A stretch of DNA of 38,610 nucleotides, from NCBI GenBank assembly GCA_964580305.1, contig CAZOKL010000005.1, forward strand, positions 1 through 38,610, given 5' to 3'. Below are positions 23,856 through 32,610 of the stretch, in pieces. Made by a program: the position numbers and the translations under genes. The stretch comes from Phocaeicola_A sp964580305 (GTDB taxonomy: Bacteria; Bacteroidota; Bacteroidia; Bacteroidales; Bacteroidaceae). The notes beneath the pieces are model-generated. The model searched no databases. It saw nothing but the letters and a program-made list of their open reading frames with translations, and was not told the DNA's origin. How positions within the stretch are numbered: position 1 is the stretch's first letter; each line of letters opens with the position of its first letter.

Positions 23856-25094
23856 TCATGCAGAAGGCAGACTGTCAGTTTTATCAATGACCGACTGCGG
23901 GATGTCCCGGCGGGGTGTAAGACCCAGCTCCTTCAGCTTGCTGAGACTGGTGATGATGTTGCCGTTGCCTCGTGCAAGGGTGCCGAATGCCTGATCATAC
24001 TGCCGGCGTGTGTCGTCAAGCTGCTTCCCTATCTTTTCAAAGGTGGTAACAAAGGTGACGAACTTCTCATAAAGAAGATTGCCGCGGCGTATGATTTCCT
24101 CCACATTGCGCGACTGCCTTTCGCTCTGCCACAGGTTGTAGGCCAGCTGCAAGGCCATCATCAGATTGGAGGGACTGATGAGGATGATGCCTTTCCGATA
24201 AGCATAATTGAGCAAATCCCTGTCGCGCTCCAGGGCGACGATGTAAGCACCCTCGTTGGGCACGAACATCAGGACATAGCCGACAGAGTCCTTGACCGCC
24301 TTCGAATAATCTTTTGCCGCAAGTTCGTTGATGTGTTCGCGAACGGAAGCCAGATGGGCCGTCAATGCGGCATTCTGTTCTTCCACGGAAGTGGCGTTGA
24401 CATAGTTCATATAGGCCGTGAATGACACCTTCGAGTCAATCACGACACTGCGGTGTTCGGAGAAACGGACGATGACGTCGGGCCGCACGTTGCGCCCGTC
24501 TTCCGTGGGGCAATTCTCCTGCACGAAATATTCCTCGCCTTTCCGCAGGCCTGACTCTTCAAGCATACGTTCCAGAATCATCTCGCCCCAATCGCCCTGC
24601 ACCTTCGGATTGGCCTTCAGAGCCTTGGCCAGCTTCTCCGCATCTTCTCCCAGCTGTTCCGTGCGCTTCATGAGTTGCTGCAACGCATGGTCGAGCGACT
24701 CTTTCTGCTGCGCCCCGGCAATGCGTCCGTCAATAACAGACTTGCCCAGCTTCTCGATGTTGTCCTTCAGGGGCGTGAGCAGTGCGTCCATCTGTTCCCG
24801 GTTCGTTTGTTTCAGCGAGGAAGTCTTGGAGTCAAGAATTTCATTGGCCAAATCACGAAACTCGTTCTTCATGGCCTCGGTTCTGCGGTGCATCTCGTTG
24901 TCCGACTCCTTGAGAAGCTGTGCGGTGGTGTCATTTTGCTGGCGCAATGCTTCGGCAAGCGTCTCCAGACGTGCTTGACGGCTATGAGCCTCAGACAGCT
25001 CCGCCTGCAGCTTATGGACACGCGAACGCTCCACAAAAAAGCCCGCCAGCAGTCCCACGGCGAGCCCGCAGATAAGGGCTAACAGTGTAGTCAC
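23856..25094 (-). CDS. rmuC: DNA recombination protein RmuC family
   Basis: A protein of a family that limits rearrangements at inverted repeats in E. coli; the biochemical activity is poorly defined. It has 412 residues. An N-terminal membrane anchor (LLALICGLAVGLLAGFFV, about 4-21) is followed by a long coiled coil (about 25-150). The C-terminal domain has PD-(D/E)XK-like features: RPDVIVRF, then VVIDSKVSF, which supplies the Asp and Lys of the nuclease core. An ending in charged and disordered residues is usual. It appears to be transcribed alone, 72 nt behind the alcohol dehydrogenase gene. Confidence 0.9.
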   Translation of the reverse strand: MTTLLALICGLAVGLLAGFFVERSRVHKLQAELSEAHSRQARLETLAEALRQQNDTTAQLLKESDNEMHRRTEAMKNEFRDLANEILDSKTSSLKQTNREQMDALLTPLKDNIEKLGKSVIDGRIAGAQQKESLDHALQQLMKRTEQLGEDAEKLAKALKANPKVQGDWGEMILERMLEESGLRKGEEYFVQENCPTEDGRNVRPDVIVRFSEHRSVVIDSKVSFTAYMNYVNATSVEEQNAALTAHLASVREHINELAAKDYSKAVKDSVGYVLMFVPNEGAYIVALERDRDLLNYAYRKGIILISPSNLMMALQLAYNLWQSERQSRNVEEIIRRGNLLYEKFVTFVTTFEKIGKQLDDTRRQYDQAFGTLARGNGNIITSLSKLKELGLTPRRDIPQSVIDKTDSLPSA

Positions 25095-25166
25095 GATTTT
25101 ATCTTCATTTTAAGTTCATACAATCATAAATTATGCTCCATAATCGGGCAAGCCGTGCCCCACGGC

Positions 25167-26339
25167 TCAAAGGGCCAGTTCATAGATTTCCCTGGTGTCC
25201 TTGCGACCCAGCCGCACGTAGCATCCCACTTCTTCGCCTTTATTGGCATGCAGCTTCTCCACCAGCAGGTCGATGTCGGGATGCTCAATGCCCAGCTCGC
25301 CGAAGGTGACAGGCATGCCAAGGGAGCGGAAGAACGTCTTCAGCCGTTGCACGGCCTCCAGCGCCATCGCCTTCTTGTCGGCCGACGCCGGCACATCCCA
25401 CACGCGCTCGGCATATTGCGCCACCTTCTCCACATGGTGCGAGGCCATCCACGTGAGCCATGCGGGGAAAATCACGGCCAGGCCCGCCCCGTGGGTCACG
25501 TCATAAACGGCGCTGATTTCGTGCTCCATGAAGTGCGAGGCCCAGTCTTCCTCGTTTCCCACGCCGCAAGTGCCGTTGTGGGCAATCATGCCCGCCCACA
25601 TCAGGTTGGCACGCGCACCATAGTCTTCCGGGGAGGTCATCACGCGGGGGGCCTCCGTGATGATGCATTTCAGGGTGCCCTCACACAGGCGGTCGGCAAT
25701 CTCCGTGTCACGGGTGTTCGTGAAATAGCGCTCCATGATGTGTGCCATCATGTCGGCAATGCCGGCAGCCGTCTGATAGGGAGGCAGCGTGTAGGTCAAC
25801 TCGGGATTCATGATGGAGAAGCACGGACGGAGCAGCTCCGGCACGCGTATGCTCAGTTTCTGCTGCGTGTCCACCTTCGTAATCACGGAATTGCCGGAAC
25901 CCTCGCTTCCGGCTGCGGGTATTGTCAGGACCACGGCCACCTTCAGCGCTTTCAGCACGCACGCTTTCTGGATGAAAAAGTCCCAGAAATCGCCATCATA
26001 GGGCACGCCGGCTGCCACGGCCTTGGCCGTGTCGATGACCGAACCTCCGCCCACGGCCAGCACAAAGTCGGCACCTTCTTCACGGCAGAGACGGATGCCT
26101 TCATAGACTTTCCGGTCGACCGGATTGGGTTGCACGCCGCCCAGCTCCGCAAACGGGAGGTCAGACTTGCGAAGTGCCTCCTTTACGCGGTCGAGCAGAC
26201 CGCTGCGGACGACGGAACCGCATCCGTAGACGAGCAACACTTTCGTGGCACCGTGCTTGCGTGCCAACTCTCCGACCTGAAGTTCCGTGCCCTTGCCAAA
26301 AACAAATTCCGTAGGGCTATAAAAAGTAAAATTATTCAT
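25167..26339 (-). CDS. Iron-type (group III) alcohol dehydrogenase, BdhA/YqhD-like
   Basis: A 390-residue NAD(P)H-dependent dehydrogenase likely to reduce aldehydes. The nucleotide-binding half has AVGGGSVIDTAKAVAAG (GGGS motif, about 96-110). The C-terminal helical half has metal ligands in GIADMMAHIMERYF and in the HEISAVYDVTHGAGLAVIFPAW signature. The NPVDRKVYEG region is typical of the butanol-dehydrogenase subgroup. The actual substrate cannot be read from sequence; methylglyoxal or short-chain aldehyde detoxification is possible. No clear promoter box was found upstream. Confidence 0.88.
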   Translation of the reverse strand: MNNFTFYSPTEFVFGKGTELQVGELARKHGATKVLLVYGCGSVVRSGLLDRVKEALRKSDLPFAELGGVQPNPVDRKVYEGIRLCREEGADFVLAVGGGSVIDTAKAVAAGVPYDGDFWDFFIQKACVLKALKVAVVLTIPAAGSEGSGNSVITKVDTQQKLSIRVPELLRPCFSIMNPELTYTLPPYQTAAGIADMMAHIMERYFTNTRDTEIADRLCEGTLKCIITEAPRVMTSPEDYGARANLMWAGMIAHNGTCGVGNEEDWASHFMEHEISAVYDVTHGAGLAVIFPAWLTWMASHHVEKVAQYAERVWDVPASADKKAMALEAVQRLKTFFRSLGMPVTFGELGIEHPDIDLLVEKLHANKGEEVGCYVRLGRKDTREIYELAL

Positions 26340-26375
26340 GTTTTTCAGTTTTATGTGGTTATCATCTGCATTGTC

Positions 26376-26427
26376 ATAATAAATACGGACTACGCAGGCT
26401 TCCTTGCAAGAGAGTCTGTGCAGTCCG
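26376..26427 (-). terminator. Probable terminator of serine palmitoyltransferase gene
   Basis: CGGACTACGCAG (26386-26397) pairs with CTGTGCAGTCCG (26416-26427) apart from two wobble-type positions. On the minus strand it is followed by TATTTATTATG, a weak U-tract. It lies in the gap before the alcohol dehydrogenase gene. Confidence 0.55.
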
Positions 26428-26456
26428 TCCGTGTGGCTGTGCGGCCTTGCCCCTCA

Positions 26457-27656
26457 TCAAGACTGGGGATGCAAGGGAAGCTCCAGCGCCTTATAGCATT
26501 TCACCAGTTTTTCAATGGCGAAGTCAACCTGTTCTTTCGTGTGGGTGGCCATCAGCGAGAAGCGAATCAGCGTGTCGTTCGGCGAACATGCCGGCGGCAC
26601 GACGGGGTTCACAAACACACCCTCTTCAAAGAGCATCGTCGTCAGCATGAATGTCTTCTCCATGTCGCGCACGTAAAGCGGGATAATCGGCGTCGATGTG
26701 TTTCCGATTTCGAAGCCCAACTCGCGGAAGCACTTCAGCGAATAGTTTGTCACGTCCCACAGGTGCTGCACGCGTTCGGGTTCGTTTTTCAGAATGTGGA
26801 GCGCCTCGCGTGCGGCAGCCGTCGCCGCGGGGGTGCAGCTTGCGCTGAAGATATAAGAACGGGAATTGTGGCGCAGATAGTTGATGACGGACGAATCTGA
26901 AGCGATGAAGCCGCCGATGGAGGCCAGTGACTTGCTGAACGTGCCCATGATGAGGTCAACGTCGTTCGTGACGCCGAAATGGTCGCACGTGCCTCGTCCC
27001 TGACGGCCGAGAACGCCCAGTCCGTGGGCCTCATCCACCATGATGCTGGCATTGTATTTCTGCTTCAGGCGGACGATTTCGGGCAGATTGGCCACGTCGC
27101 CCTCCATGCTGAACACGCCGTCAACGACAATCAGTTTCAGAGCGTCGGGAGCGCATTTCTGAAGCTCGCGCTCAAGGTTTTCCATGTCGTTGTGTCTGAA
27201 TTTCACCGCAGTGGAGAATGACAGGCGCCGGCCCTCGACGATGGAAGCATGGTCAAGCTCGTCGCAGAAAATGTAGTCATTCCGGCCCGTCACGCACGAC
27301 ACTACGCCCAGATTGACCTGAAAACCTGTCGAATAGATGATGGCTTCTTCCTTACCGACAAATTCCGCAAGTTCTTTCTCAAGAGCGATGTGCAAATCAA
27401 GCGTGCCGTTGAGAAAACGCGAGCCGGCGCATCCCGTCCCGTATTTCCGCGTCGCCTCGACTGCCGCTTCGATAACCTTCGGGTGGTTGGTCAATCCCAG
27501 ATAAGAGTTCGAACCGAACATCAAGACCTTATGCCCACTCATCATCACTTCCGTGTCTTGTCCACTTTCGATACATCTAAAATAAGGATATACGCCCTTG
27601 GCCATGATTTGCTGCGGCAAGTCGTATTTTGATAATTTGTCTTGTAATAATCCCAT
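26457..27656 (-). CDS. spt: Serine palmitoyltransferase (bacterial sphingolipid synthesis)
   Basis: A soluble PLP enzyme of the alpha-oxoamine synthase family, 399 residues. It condenses serine with a long-chain acyl-CoA to give 3-ketodihydrosphingosine, the entry to the sphingolipids of Bacteroidales. LDHASI supplies the PLP-stacking His136, DEAHG holds Asp208/His211, and GTFSKSLASIGGF holds the Schiff-base Lys242. It is distinguished from BioF by the long N-terminus (KGVYPYFRCIESGQDTEV) and close similarity to remembered Bacteroides SPTs; the window also has a separate bioF. It is divergent from a lipid kinase across the assembly gap. Confidence 0.88.
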   Translation of the reverse strand: MGLLQDKLSKYDLPQQIMAKGVYPYFRCIESGQDTEVMMSGHKVLMFGSNSYLGLTNHPKVIEAAVEATRKYGTGCAGSRFLNGTLDLHIALEKELAEFVGKEEAIIYSTGFQVNLGVVSCVTGRNDYIFCDELDHASIVEGRRLSFSTAVKFRHNDMENLERELQKCAPDALKLIVVDGVFSMEGDVANLPEIVRLKQKYNASIMVDEAHGLGVLGRQGRGTCDHFGVTNDVDLIMGTFSKSLASIGGFIASDSSVINYLRHNSRSYIFSASCTPAATAAAREALHILKNEPERVQHLWDVTNYSLKCFRELGFEIGNTSTPIIPLYVRDMEKTFMLTTMLFEEGVFVNPVVPPACSPNDTLIRFSLMATHTKEQVDFAIEKLVKCYKALELPLHPQS

Positions 27657-27750
27657 ATTCTTAGTTCATGATAAGCGATTATTTGCTTATATTCTCATTA
27701 ATATATTAGGTTTCCGGCTGCCGTTTGATGACAGCCTTAAAAACAGCGGG

Positions 27751-27758
27751 CAAAGTTA
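27751..27758 (-). promoter_or_regulatory. -7 box of spt (TAACTTTG)
   Basis: Minus strand TAACTTTG followed by CC. It would give a leader of about 90 nt, which contains two small dyads (GGCTG/CAGCC and ATAAGC/GCTTAT). Confidence 0.55.
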
Positions 27759-27895
27759 GAGAAAAATCCCATTTTATCAGACAGTTTTTTACTGTTTTTT
27801 ATATATCAAACTCGTCTTGTCACGATTTTATGAAATCGGACGGCAATATGACTCCGGCAACTGACGTCCCGCACCGGCGGAGACATCCGCCACGC

Positions 27896-27995
27896 NNNNN
27901 NNNNNNNNNNNNNNNNNNNNNNNNNNNNNNNNNNNNNNNNNNNNNNNNNNNNNNNNNNNNNNNNNNNNNNNNNNNNNNNNNNNNNNNNNNNNNNN
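27896..27995. other. Assembly gap, 100 N
   Basis: Exactly 100 N, the conventional filler for a gap of unknown size. It lies in the 509-bp non-coding stretch between divergent spt and the lipid kinase. Both flanks are G+C-rich and share CGGCA(A/G)CTG followed by CCGGCGGA (27855-27881 and 27997-28027), which hints at a repeat that broke the assembly. Confidence 0.97.
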
Positions 27996-28112
27996 ACGGC
28001 AGCTGCGGGCACACACACTCCGGCGGACGCTCTTCCGTGCGGGGCGACTTTCTGAAGCGTGTTTCGTCCTGTTTTTTGAAGGCGGCATTAAAGCATCTCT
28101 TCATTTTTTGCC

Positions 28113-28120
28113 TATCTTTG
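28113..28120 (+). promoter_or_regulatory. -7 box of the lipid kinase gene (TATCTTTG)
   Basis: TATCTTTG followed by CA, 45 nt before the ATG at 28166. Confidence 0.6.
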
Positions 28121-28165
28121 CACGGCCTATTCCAAACGAAAACAGAATTTAGAACGGAACAAAAC

Positions 28166-29209
28166 ATGGAGAAACAAAGAATCATATTCATCGTCAATCC
28201 CATCTCCGGCACTCAAAGCAAGGACACAATCGTCGAGCTTATCAAGAAGCGTATAGATAAGGATAAATATGATTTTGACATCATCCCGACCCGGTTTGCA
28301 GGACATGCGGTTGAACTCACGGCCACCGCGGCGGCAGAAGGCGCGGCAGTGGTGGTGGCCATCGGCGGCGACGGCACGGTGAACGAAGTGGCCCGTTCGC
28401 TTGTCCACACCGACACCGCGCTGGGCATCATCCCGTGCGGCTCGGGCAACGGACTTGCCCGCCATCTGCAAATCCCGCTGAACCTGCGTGAGGCCGTCGA
28501 CGTCATCAACGAAGGCGCGACCAGCTGCATCGACTACGGGACAATAAACTCCATCCCCTTTTTCTGCACCTGCGGTGTGGGCTTCGACGCCTTCGTGAGC
28601 CAGAAATTTGCCGAGTCGGGGCGCCGCGGGCCGCTCACCTACTTGGAAAACATGCTCCATGAATGCCTGAGCTACAAGCCCGAGACCTACAACATCGAGC
28701 TGTGCGACGGCAACGAGGTGACGACGCTCAAAGCCTATCTCATTGCCTGCGCCAACGCCTCACAATATGGCAACAACGCCTACATCGCGCCCCAGGCGTC
28801 GCTCCATGACGGCCTGATTGACGTCACCGTGGTGGAGCCGTTCACCGTGCTCGACGTGCCGGCGCTCGCGTTCCAGCTGTTCAACCGCACCATCGACCAA
28901 AACAGCCGCATCAAGACGTTCCGCTGCCGCAAATTGCGCATCCACAGGGCCAAGGAGGGCGTCATCCACTTCGATGGCGACCCCGTGATGACGGGCAGGG
29001 ATCTGGAGGTGCAGGTGGTGCCGAAAGCCCTGAACATCATTGTCAACAGCAAGAAAAGGCAGAAGTTCAAGGGGCCCGAATCGCTGCTGCAAACCCTGAG
29101 CGACTATCTTGTGGAGGTGAACACCATCCGCAACAACATCCAAACGCGCAACAAGCGCTGGCTGGAGATGAACCGCGAGCTCCTGCTCAGAAAACTCACA
29201 AAGAAATAG
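28166..29209 (+). CDS. Diacylglycerol/sphingosine kinase-family lipid kinase
   Basis: A 347-residue member of the DAGK catalytic family (YegS/DgkB/sphingosine-kinase fold). The N-terminus IIFIVNPISGTQSKD and the nucleotide loop AIGGDGTVNEVAR (GGDGT at 67-71) are diagnostic, followed by GIIPCGSGNGLARHL. The C-terminal beta domain contains the DGLIDVTVVEPF and VIHFDGDPV blocks. It transfers phosphate from ATP to a lipid hydroxyl; the exact lipid is not readable. Divergence from spt suggests a sphingoid or ceramide substrate, but diacylglycerol is equally possible. The frame is open far upstream through the N gap, but the ATG at 28166 follows the promoter and opens the conserved domain. Confidence 0.88.
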   Translation: MEKQRIIFIVNPISGTQSKDTIVELIKKRIDKDKYDFDIIPTRFAGHAVELTATAAAEGAAVVVAIGGDGTVNEVARSLVHTDTALGIIPCGSGNGLARHLQIPLNLREAVDVINEGATSCIDYGTINSIPFFCTCGVGFDAFVSQKFAESGRRGPLTYLENMLHECLSYKPETYNIELCDGNEVTTLKAYLIACANASQYGNNAYIAPQASLHDGLIDVTVVEPFTVLDVPALAFQLFNRTIDQNSRIKTFRCRKLRIHRAKEGVIHFDGDPVMTGRDLEVQVVPKALNIIVNSKKRQKFKGPESLLQTLSDYLVEVNTIRNNIQTRNKRWLEMNRELLLRKLTKK

Positions 29210-29211
29210 CG

Positions 29212-29931
29212 TCAGAAGAAGAGGTAGAAGTCCTCCGTGAGCCGGCGGTAACCGTCGGTGTAGGCGTGTCCGGCAGTTTCGATGACCAGCTCGTCGTCAC
29301 TGATGCCCTCGGGCCCGCATGCAAGCCCCTTGCGAAACGCCAGCAACGCCCGTTTGGGCGGCATGCCGGCCAGCGTGCGCACGGCAGTCCGCCGCACGAG
29401 ATAAAGCCCCTTGCCCGCCGCCTCGGCAATGAAGTGGAGCGACGCATCGAAGGGGATGACGACGGAAAACTCCCCGCCGTGGGCCAGCAACCGCTTCACA
29501 CAGGCCAGCAGGTCGGCACAGGTCAGCCCGTCGGCATGCCGCGCCGCCGTGCGCCGTGCCTCGCCGCTCTTCAGCGAGTTCGCGAAATAAGGCGGATTGG
29601 AGACGATTGCGTCAAAAAGGCAGTCGCCCTCATAATGTTTCACATCGGCACAGACCACCTCCATGCGGTCGGCCCAGGGACTCTCCTGCACATTTTCCGC
29701 AGCCTGCCGGGCTGCCTCGGGGTCCAGCTCGACGGCCACGACACGCGCCGTGCGGTTGCGCTGCGCCGCCATCAGCGCAATGAGCCCCGTGCCCGTGCCC
29801 ACGTCGAGCACCGTCGACGCATGCTCCACCCTCGCCCATGCTCCCAGGAGGACACCGTCGGTTCCCACCTTCATCGCGCAGCGGTCGTGGCGGACATTGA
29901 ATTGCTTGAACTGAAAATACTGATTAGACAT
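29212..29931 (-). CDS. trmN: tRNA1(Val) A37 N6-methyltransferase family (TrmN/YfiC)
   Basis: A SAM-dependent N6-adenine methyltransferase, 239 residues. The SAM loop LDVGTGTGLIALMAA lies at 42-56 and the catalytic NPPY motif at 112-115 (IVSNPPYFANSL). The N-terminus FQFKQFNVRHDRCAMKVGTDGVLLGAW is the usual YfiC opening. The target in E. coli is A37 of tRNA-Val; the target here is inferred from family. It is convergent with the lipid kinase, with only 2 nt between the stops and no terminator. It is divergent from lon. Confidence 0.87.
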   Translation of the reverse strand: MSNQYFQFKQFNVRHDRCAMKVGTDGVLLGAWARVEHASTVLDVGTGTGLIALMAAQRNRTARVVAVELDPEAARQAAENVQESPWADRMEVVCADVKHYEGDCLFDAIVSNPPYFANSLKSGEARRTAARHADGLTCADLLACVKRLLAHGGEFSVVIPFDASLHFIAEAAGKGLYLVRRTAVRTLAGMPPKRALLAFRKGLACGPEGISDDELVIETAGHAYTDGYRRLTEDFYLFF

Positions 29932-29951
29932 ACGATTGATTCATGAGGTGG

Positions 29952-29959
29952 CAAAAATA
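29952..29959 (-). promoter_or_regulatory. -7 box of trmN (TATTTTTG)
   Basis: Minus strand TATTTTTG followed by CC, 20 nt before the trmN ATG. It lies in the divergent trmN/lon interval. Confidence 0.5.
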
Positions 29960-30058
29960 CGAAAAGCATTGCTACGCACCTCCCTCCAATTAAGATTATT
30001 TGAGACGCTCCGGACGCTATTTTATTCTGACATGCTTTCTTTTTCAACAAACTCTGCG

Positions 30059-30066
30059 TAAATTTG
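30059..30066 (+). promoter_or_regulatory. -7 box of lon operon (TAAATTTG)
   Basis: TAAATTTG followed by CA, with CTTTCT 20 nt upstream as a weak -33. It makes the in-frame ATG at 30064 untranscribed or leaderless, which supports the start at 30121. No HrcA/CIRCE-type inverted repeat was seen. Confidence 0.55.
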
Positions 30067-30120
30067 CAGCCACTTTGCGCCTATTCATTAAGTTATACAC
30101 CAAACTTGACAAAAAGAACA

Positions 30121-32610
30121 ATGACTAGAAGAAGATTTAGCGAACTGGACGACACGAACGAACACGGCAGCGCATTTTCCCTGATTGCTGATTTTGACGG
30201 AAACGAAGAACAATTGTTTAAAGAAAATATTGACAACTGTCTGCCCATCCTTCCGCTGCGCAACATGGTGCTGTTTCCCGGCGTCGTGCTTCCGGTAGCT
30301 GTGGGACGCAAGTCATCTCTTCGTCTTATAGACAAAGCATATAAAAACGGACGCATCATCGGCACCGTGTGCCAGATCCGGCCCGATGTGGAACGCCCGG
30401 AGCTGGAAGATTTGTATCCCATCGGCACTGTGGCCAAGATTGTCCGCATTTTCGAGATGCCCGACCAGACAACGACTGTCATTCTTCAGGGCATGCAACG
30501 CTTCCATCTGCTGGAGGTGCACGATGCGCCCAACGACAACTTCCTGCTCGGAACGGTGAAGCAGCTTCCGGAGAAATTGCCGAAAAAAGGCGACATGGAA
30601 TTCAAGGTGCTTGTGGACACCTGCAAGGATTTGACCGTCCAATATGTGAAAACGTCTGACAACATCCAGGCCGACGCCGCCTTTGCCATCAAGAACATCA
30701 ACAGCCAGATGTTCCTCATCAATTTCATTTGCGCAAACCTGCCCCTGAAGGTGGAGGAAAAGGAGCTGCTGCTGAAAGACAATGCACTGCAAGACCGCGC
30801 CTACCGCCTGCTCGGCTACCTGAAACGCGAAATCAAACTGGCCGAACTGAAGGCCAACATCCAGATGCGCACCAAGGAAGACATTGACCAGCAACAGCGT
30901 GAATATTTTCTCCAGCAGCAGATGAAGAACATCCAGGACGAACTCGGAGGAAGTCCGCAAGACATGGAAATGTCAGAACTGCACCAACGTGCTTCCAAGA
31001 AAAAATGGAGCAGCGAAGTGCGCAAAATCTTCGACCGCGAGATGGCCAAGCTGGAACGCACAAACCCCCAATCGCCCGACTACAATGTCCAGCTCAACTA
31101 TCTGGACACCATGCTCAGTTTGCCCTGGAACGAATATACCACAGACAACCTGAACCTGACTCACGCGGAGAAAGTCCTGAACAAAGACCATTACGGACTT
31201 GAAAAGGTGAAAGAACGCATCCTGGAACATCTTGCCGTGCTGAAACTTCGCGGCGACCTGAAATCCCCGATTATCTGCCTCTACGGTCCTCCGGGAGTGG
31301 GCAAGACATCGCTCGGACGCTCCATTGCCTCTGCCCTGAACCGGAAATACGTCCGCGTGTCTTTGGGCGGTTTGCACGACGAAGCCGAAATACGCGGCCA
31401 TCGCCGGACGTATATCGGAGCCATGCCGGGACGCATCATCAAGAATCTCATCAAAGCCGGTTCGTCCAATCCGGTGTTTGTCCTCGACGAGATTGACAAG
31501 GTGACCCAGGCGACAGTCAACGGCGATCCGTCGTCCGCCCTGCTCGAGGTGCTCGACCCCGAACAAAACAACGCCTTCCACGACAATTACCTTGACGTGG
31601 ACTATGACTTGTCAAAGGTAATGTTCATCGCCACGGCCAACAACCTGAACACGATACCCGGTCCGCTGCTCGACCGCATGGAACTCATCGAAGTGAGCGG
31701 CTACATCACGGAAGAAAAAATCGAGATAGCCCGCCGCCACCTCATCCCGAAAGAGATGGAGAATGTGGGCATGGAAAAGAGCAACGCCGTCAAGCTGCCC
31801 AAGAACACGCTGGAAGCCATCATTGAATCCTACACCCGCGAATCGGGCGTGCGCGAGCTGGAGCACAAAATCGGCAAGGTGTTCCGCAAGCTGGTGCGCC
31901 ATTATGCCACCAACGGCACCTATCCGATGCAGGAAGTCAAACCGTCGAACCTGAAAGAACTTCTGGGCGCACCCGAATACACACGCGACAAGTATCAAGG
32001 CAACGAATATGCCGGCGTAGTCACCGGACTGGCATGGACTGCCGTCGGCGGCGAGATTCTGTTTGTTGAAACAAGCATCAGCCGCGGCAAGGGAGGACAC
32101 CTGACATTGACGGGAAACCTGGGCGACGTCATGAAAGAATCGGCCATGCTGGCACTGGAATACATCAAGGCGCACGCGTTTCTGCTGGACATCCAGCCGG
32201 AAGTGTTCGAGAACTGGCACATCCACATCCACGTCCCCGAAGGCGCCATACCGAAAGACGGGCCTTCAGCGGGCATCACAATGGCCACATCGCTGGCTTC
32301 CGCATTGACACAGCGCAAGGTAAAAGCCAATCTGGCAATGACCGGCGAAATCACGCTGCGCGGAAAAGTGCTTCCCGTTGGTGGCATAAAGGAAAAGATT
32401 CTGGCAGCCAAACGTGCCGGCATCAAGGAAATCGTCTTGTGCAAGGAAAACCAGAAAGACATTGAGGAAATCCCCGCCATCTATTTGAAAGGACTGACAT
32501 TTCATTATGTCACAGACATAAAAGAAGTCTTTAAGCTTGCACTCACCAATGAAAAAGTGGCCGACGCCATTGATTTCAACGTAACGACACCGGAAAAGAC
32601 AGAAGCATGA
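30121..32610 (+). CDS. lon: ATP-dependent protease La (Lon)
   Basis: Cytoplasmic quality-control protease, 829 residues. The LonN substrate-recognition domain starts near ILPLRNMVLFPGVVLPVAVG (about 41-60). A long coiled coil (REYFLQQQMKNIQDELG) follows, then the AAA+ P-loop GPPGVGKT (389-396) with Walker B VFVLDEIDK. The protease domain carries the catalytic Ser716 in DGPSAGI and Lys759 in GGIKEK. The ATG at 30121 (MTRRRFSE) is chosen because of the promoter position. The gene is followed by tgt through an ATGA overlap. Confidence 0.96.
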   Translation: MTRRRFSELDDTNEHGSAFSLIADFDGNEEQLFKENIDNCLPILPLRNMVLFPGVVLPVAVGRKSSLRLIDKAYKNGRIIGTVCQIRPDVERPELEDLYPIGTVAKIVRIFEMPDQTTTVILQGMQRFHLLEVHDAPNDNFLLGTVKQLPEKLPKKGDMEFKVLVDTCKDLTVQYVKTSDNIQADAAFAIKNINSQMFLINFICANLPLKVEEKELLLKDNALQDRAYRLLGYLKREIKLAELKANIQMRTKEDIDQQQREYFLQQQMKNIQDELGGSPQDMEMSELHQRASKKKWSSEVRKIFDREMAKLERTNPQSPDYNVQLNYLDTMLSLPWNEYTTDNLNLTHAEKVLNKDHYGLEKVKERILEHLAVLKLRGDLKSPIICLYGPPGVGKTSLGRSIASALNRKYVRVSLGGLHDEAEIRGHRRTYIGAMPGRIIKNLIKAGSSNPVFVLDEIDKVTQATVNGDPSSALLEVLDPEQNNAFHDNYLDVDYDLSKVMFIATANNLNTIPGPLLDRMELIEVSGYITEEKIEIARRHLIPKEMENVGMEKSNAVKLPKNTLEAIIESYTRESGVRELEHKIGKVFRKLVRHYATNGTYPMQEVKPSNLKELLGAPEYTRDKYQGNEYAGVVTGLAWTAVGGEILFVETSISRGKGGHLTLTGNLGDVMKESAMLALEYIKAHAFLLDIQPEVFENWHIHIHVPEGAIPKDGPSAGITMATSLASALTQRKVKANLAMTGEITLRGKVLPVGGIKEKILAAKRAGIKEIVLCKENQKDIEEIPAIYLKGLTFHYVTDIKEVFKLALTNEKVADAIDFNVTTPEKTEA

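Noticed and set aside
25155..26900. Long plus-strand open frame of 581 codons
   Set aside because: It is antisense to the alcohol dehydrogenase and spt genes, both with intact family motifs; the frame is open only because of their G+C-rich third positions.
27725..28165. Upstream extension of the lipid kinase frame through the N gap
   Set aside because: The frame crosses 100 N of unknown length, contains the spt promoter and kinase promoter regions, and the conserved domain begins at the ATG at 28166.
30064..30120. Longer N-terminus for Lon from the ATG at 30064
   Set aside because: That ATG overlaps the TAAATTTG box at 30059-30066, so it would not be in the transcript.
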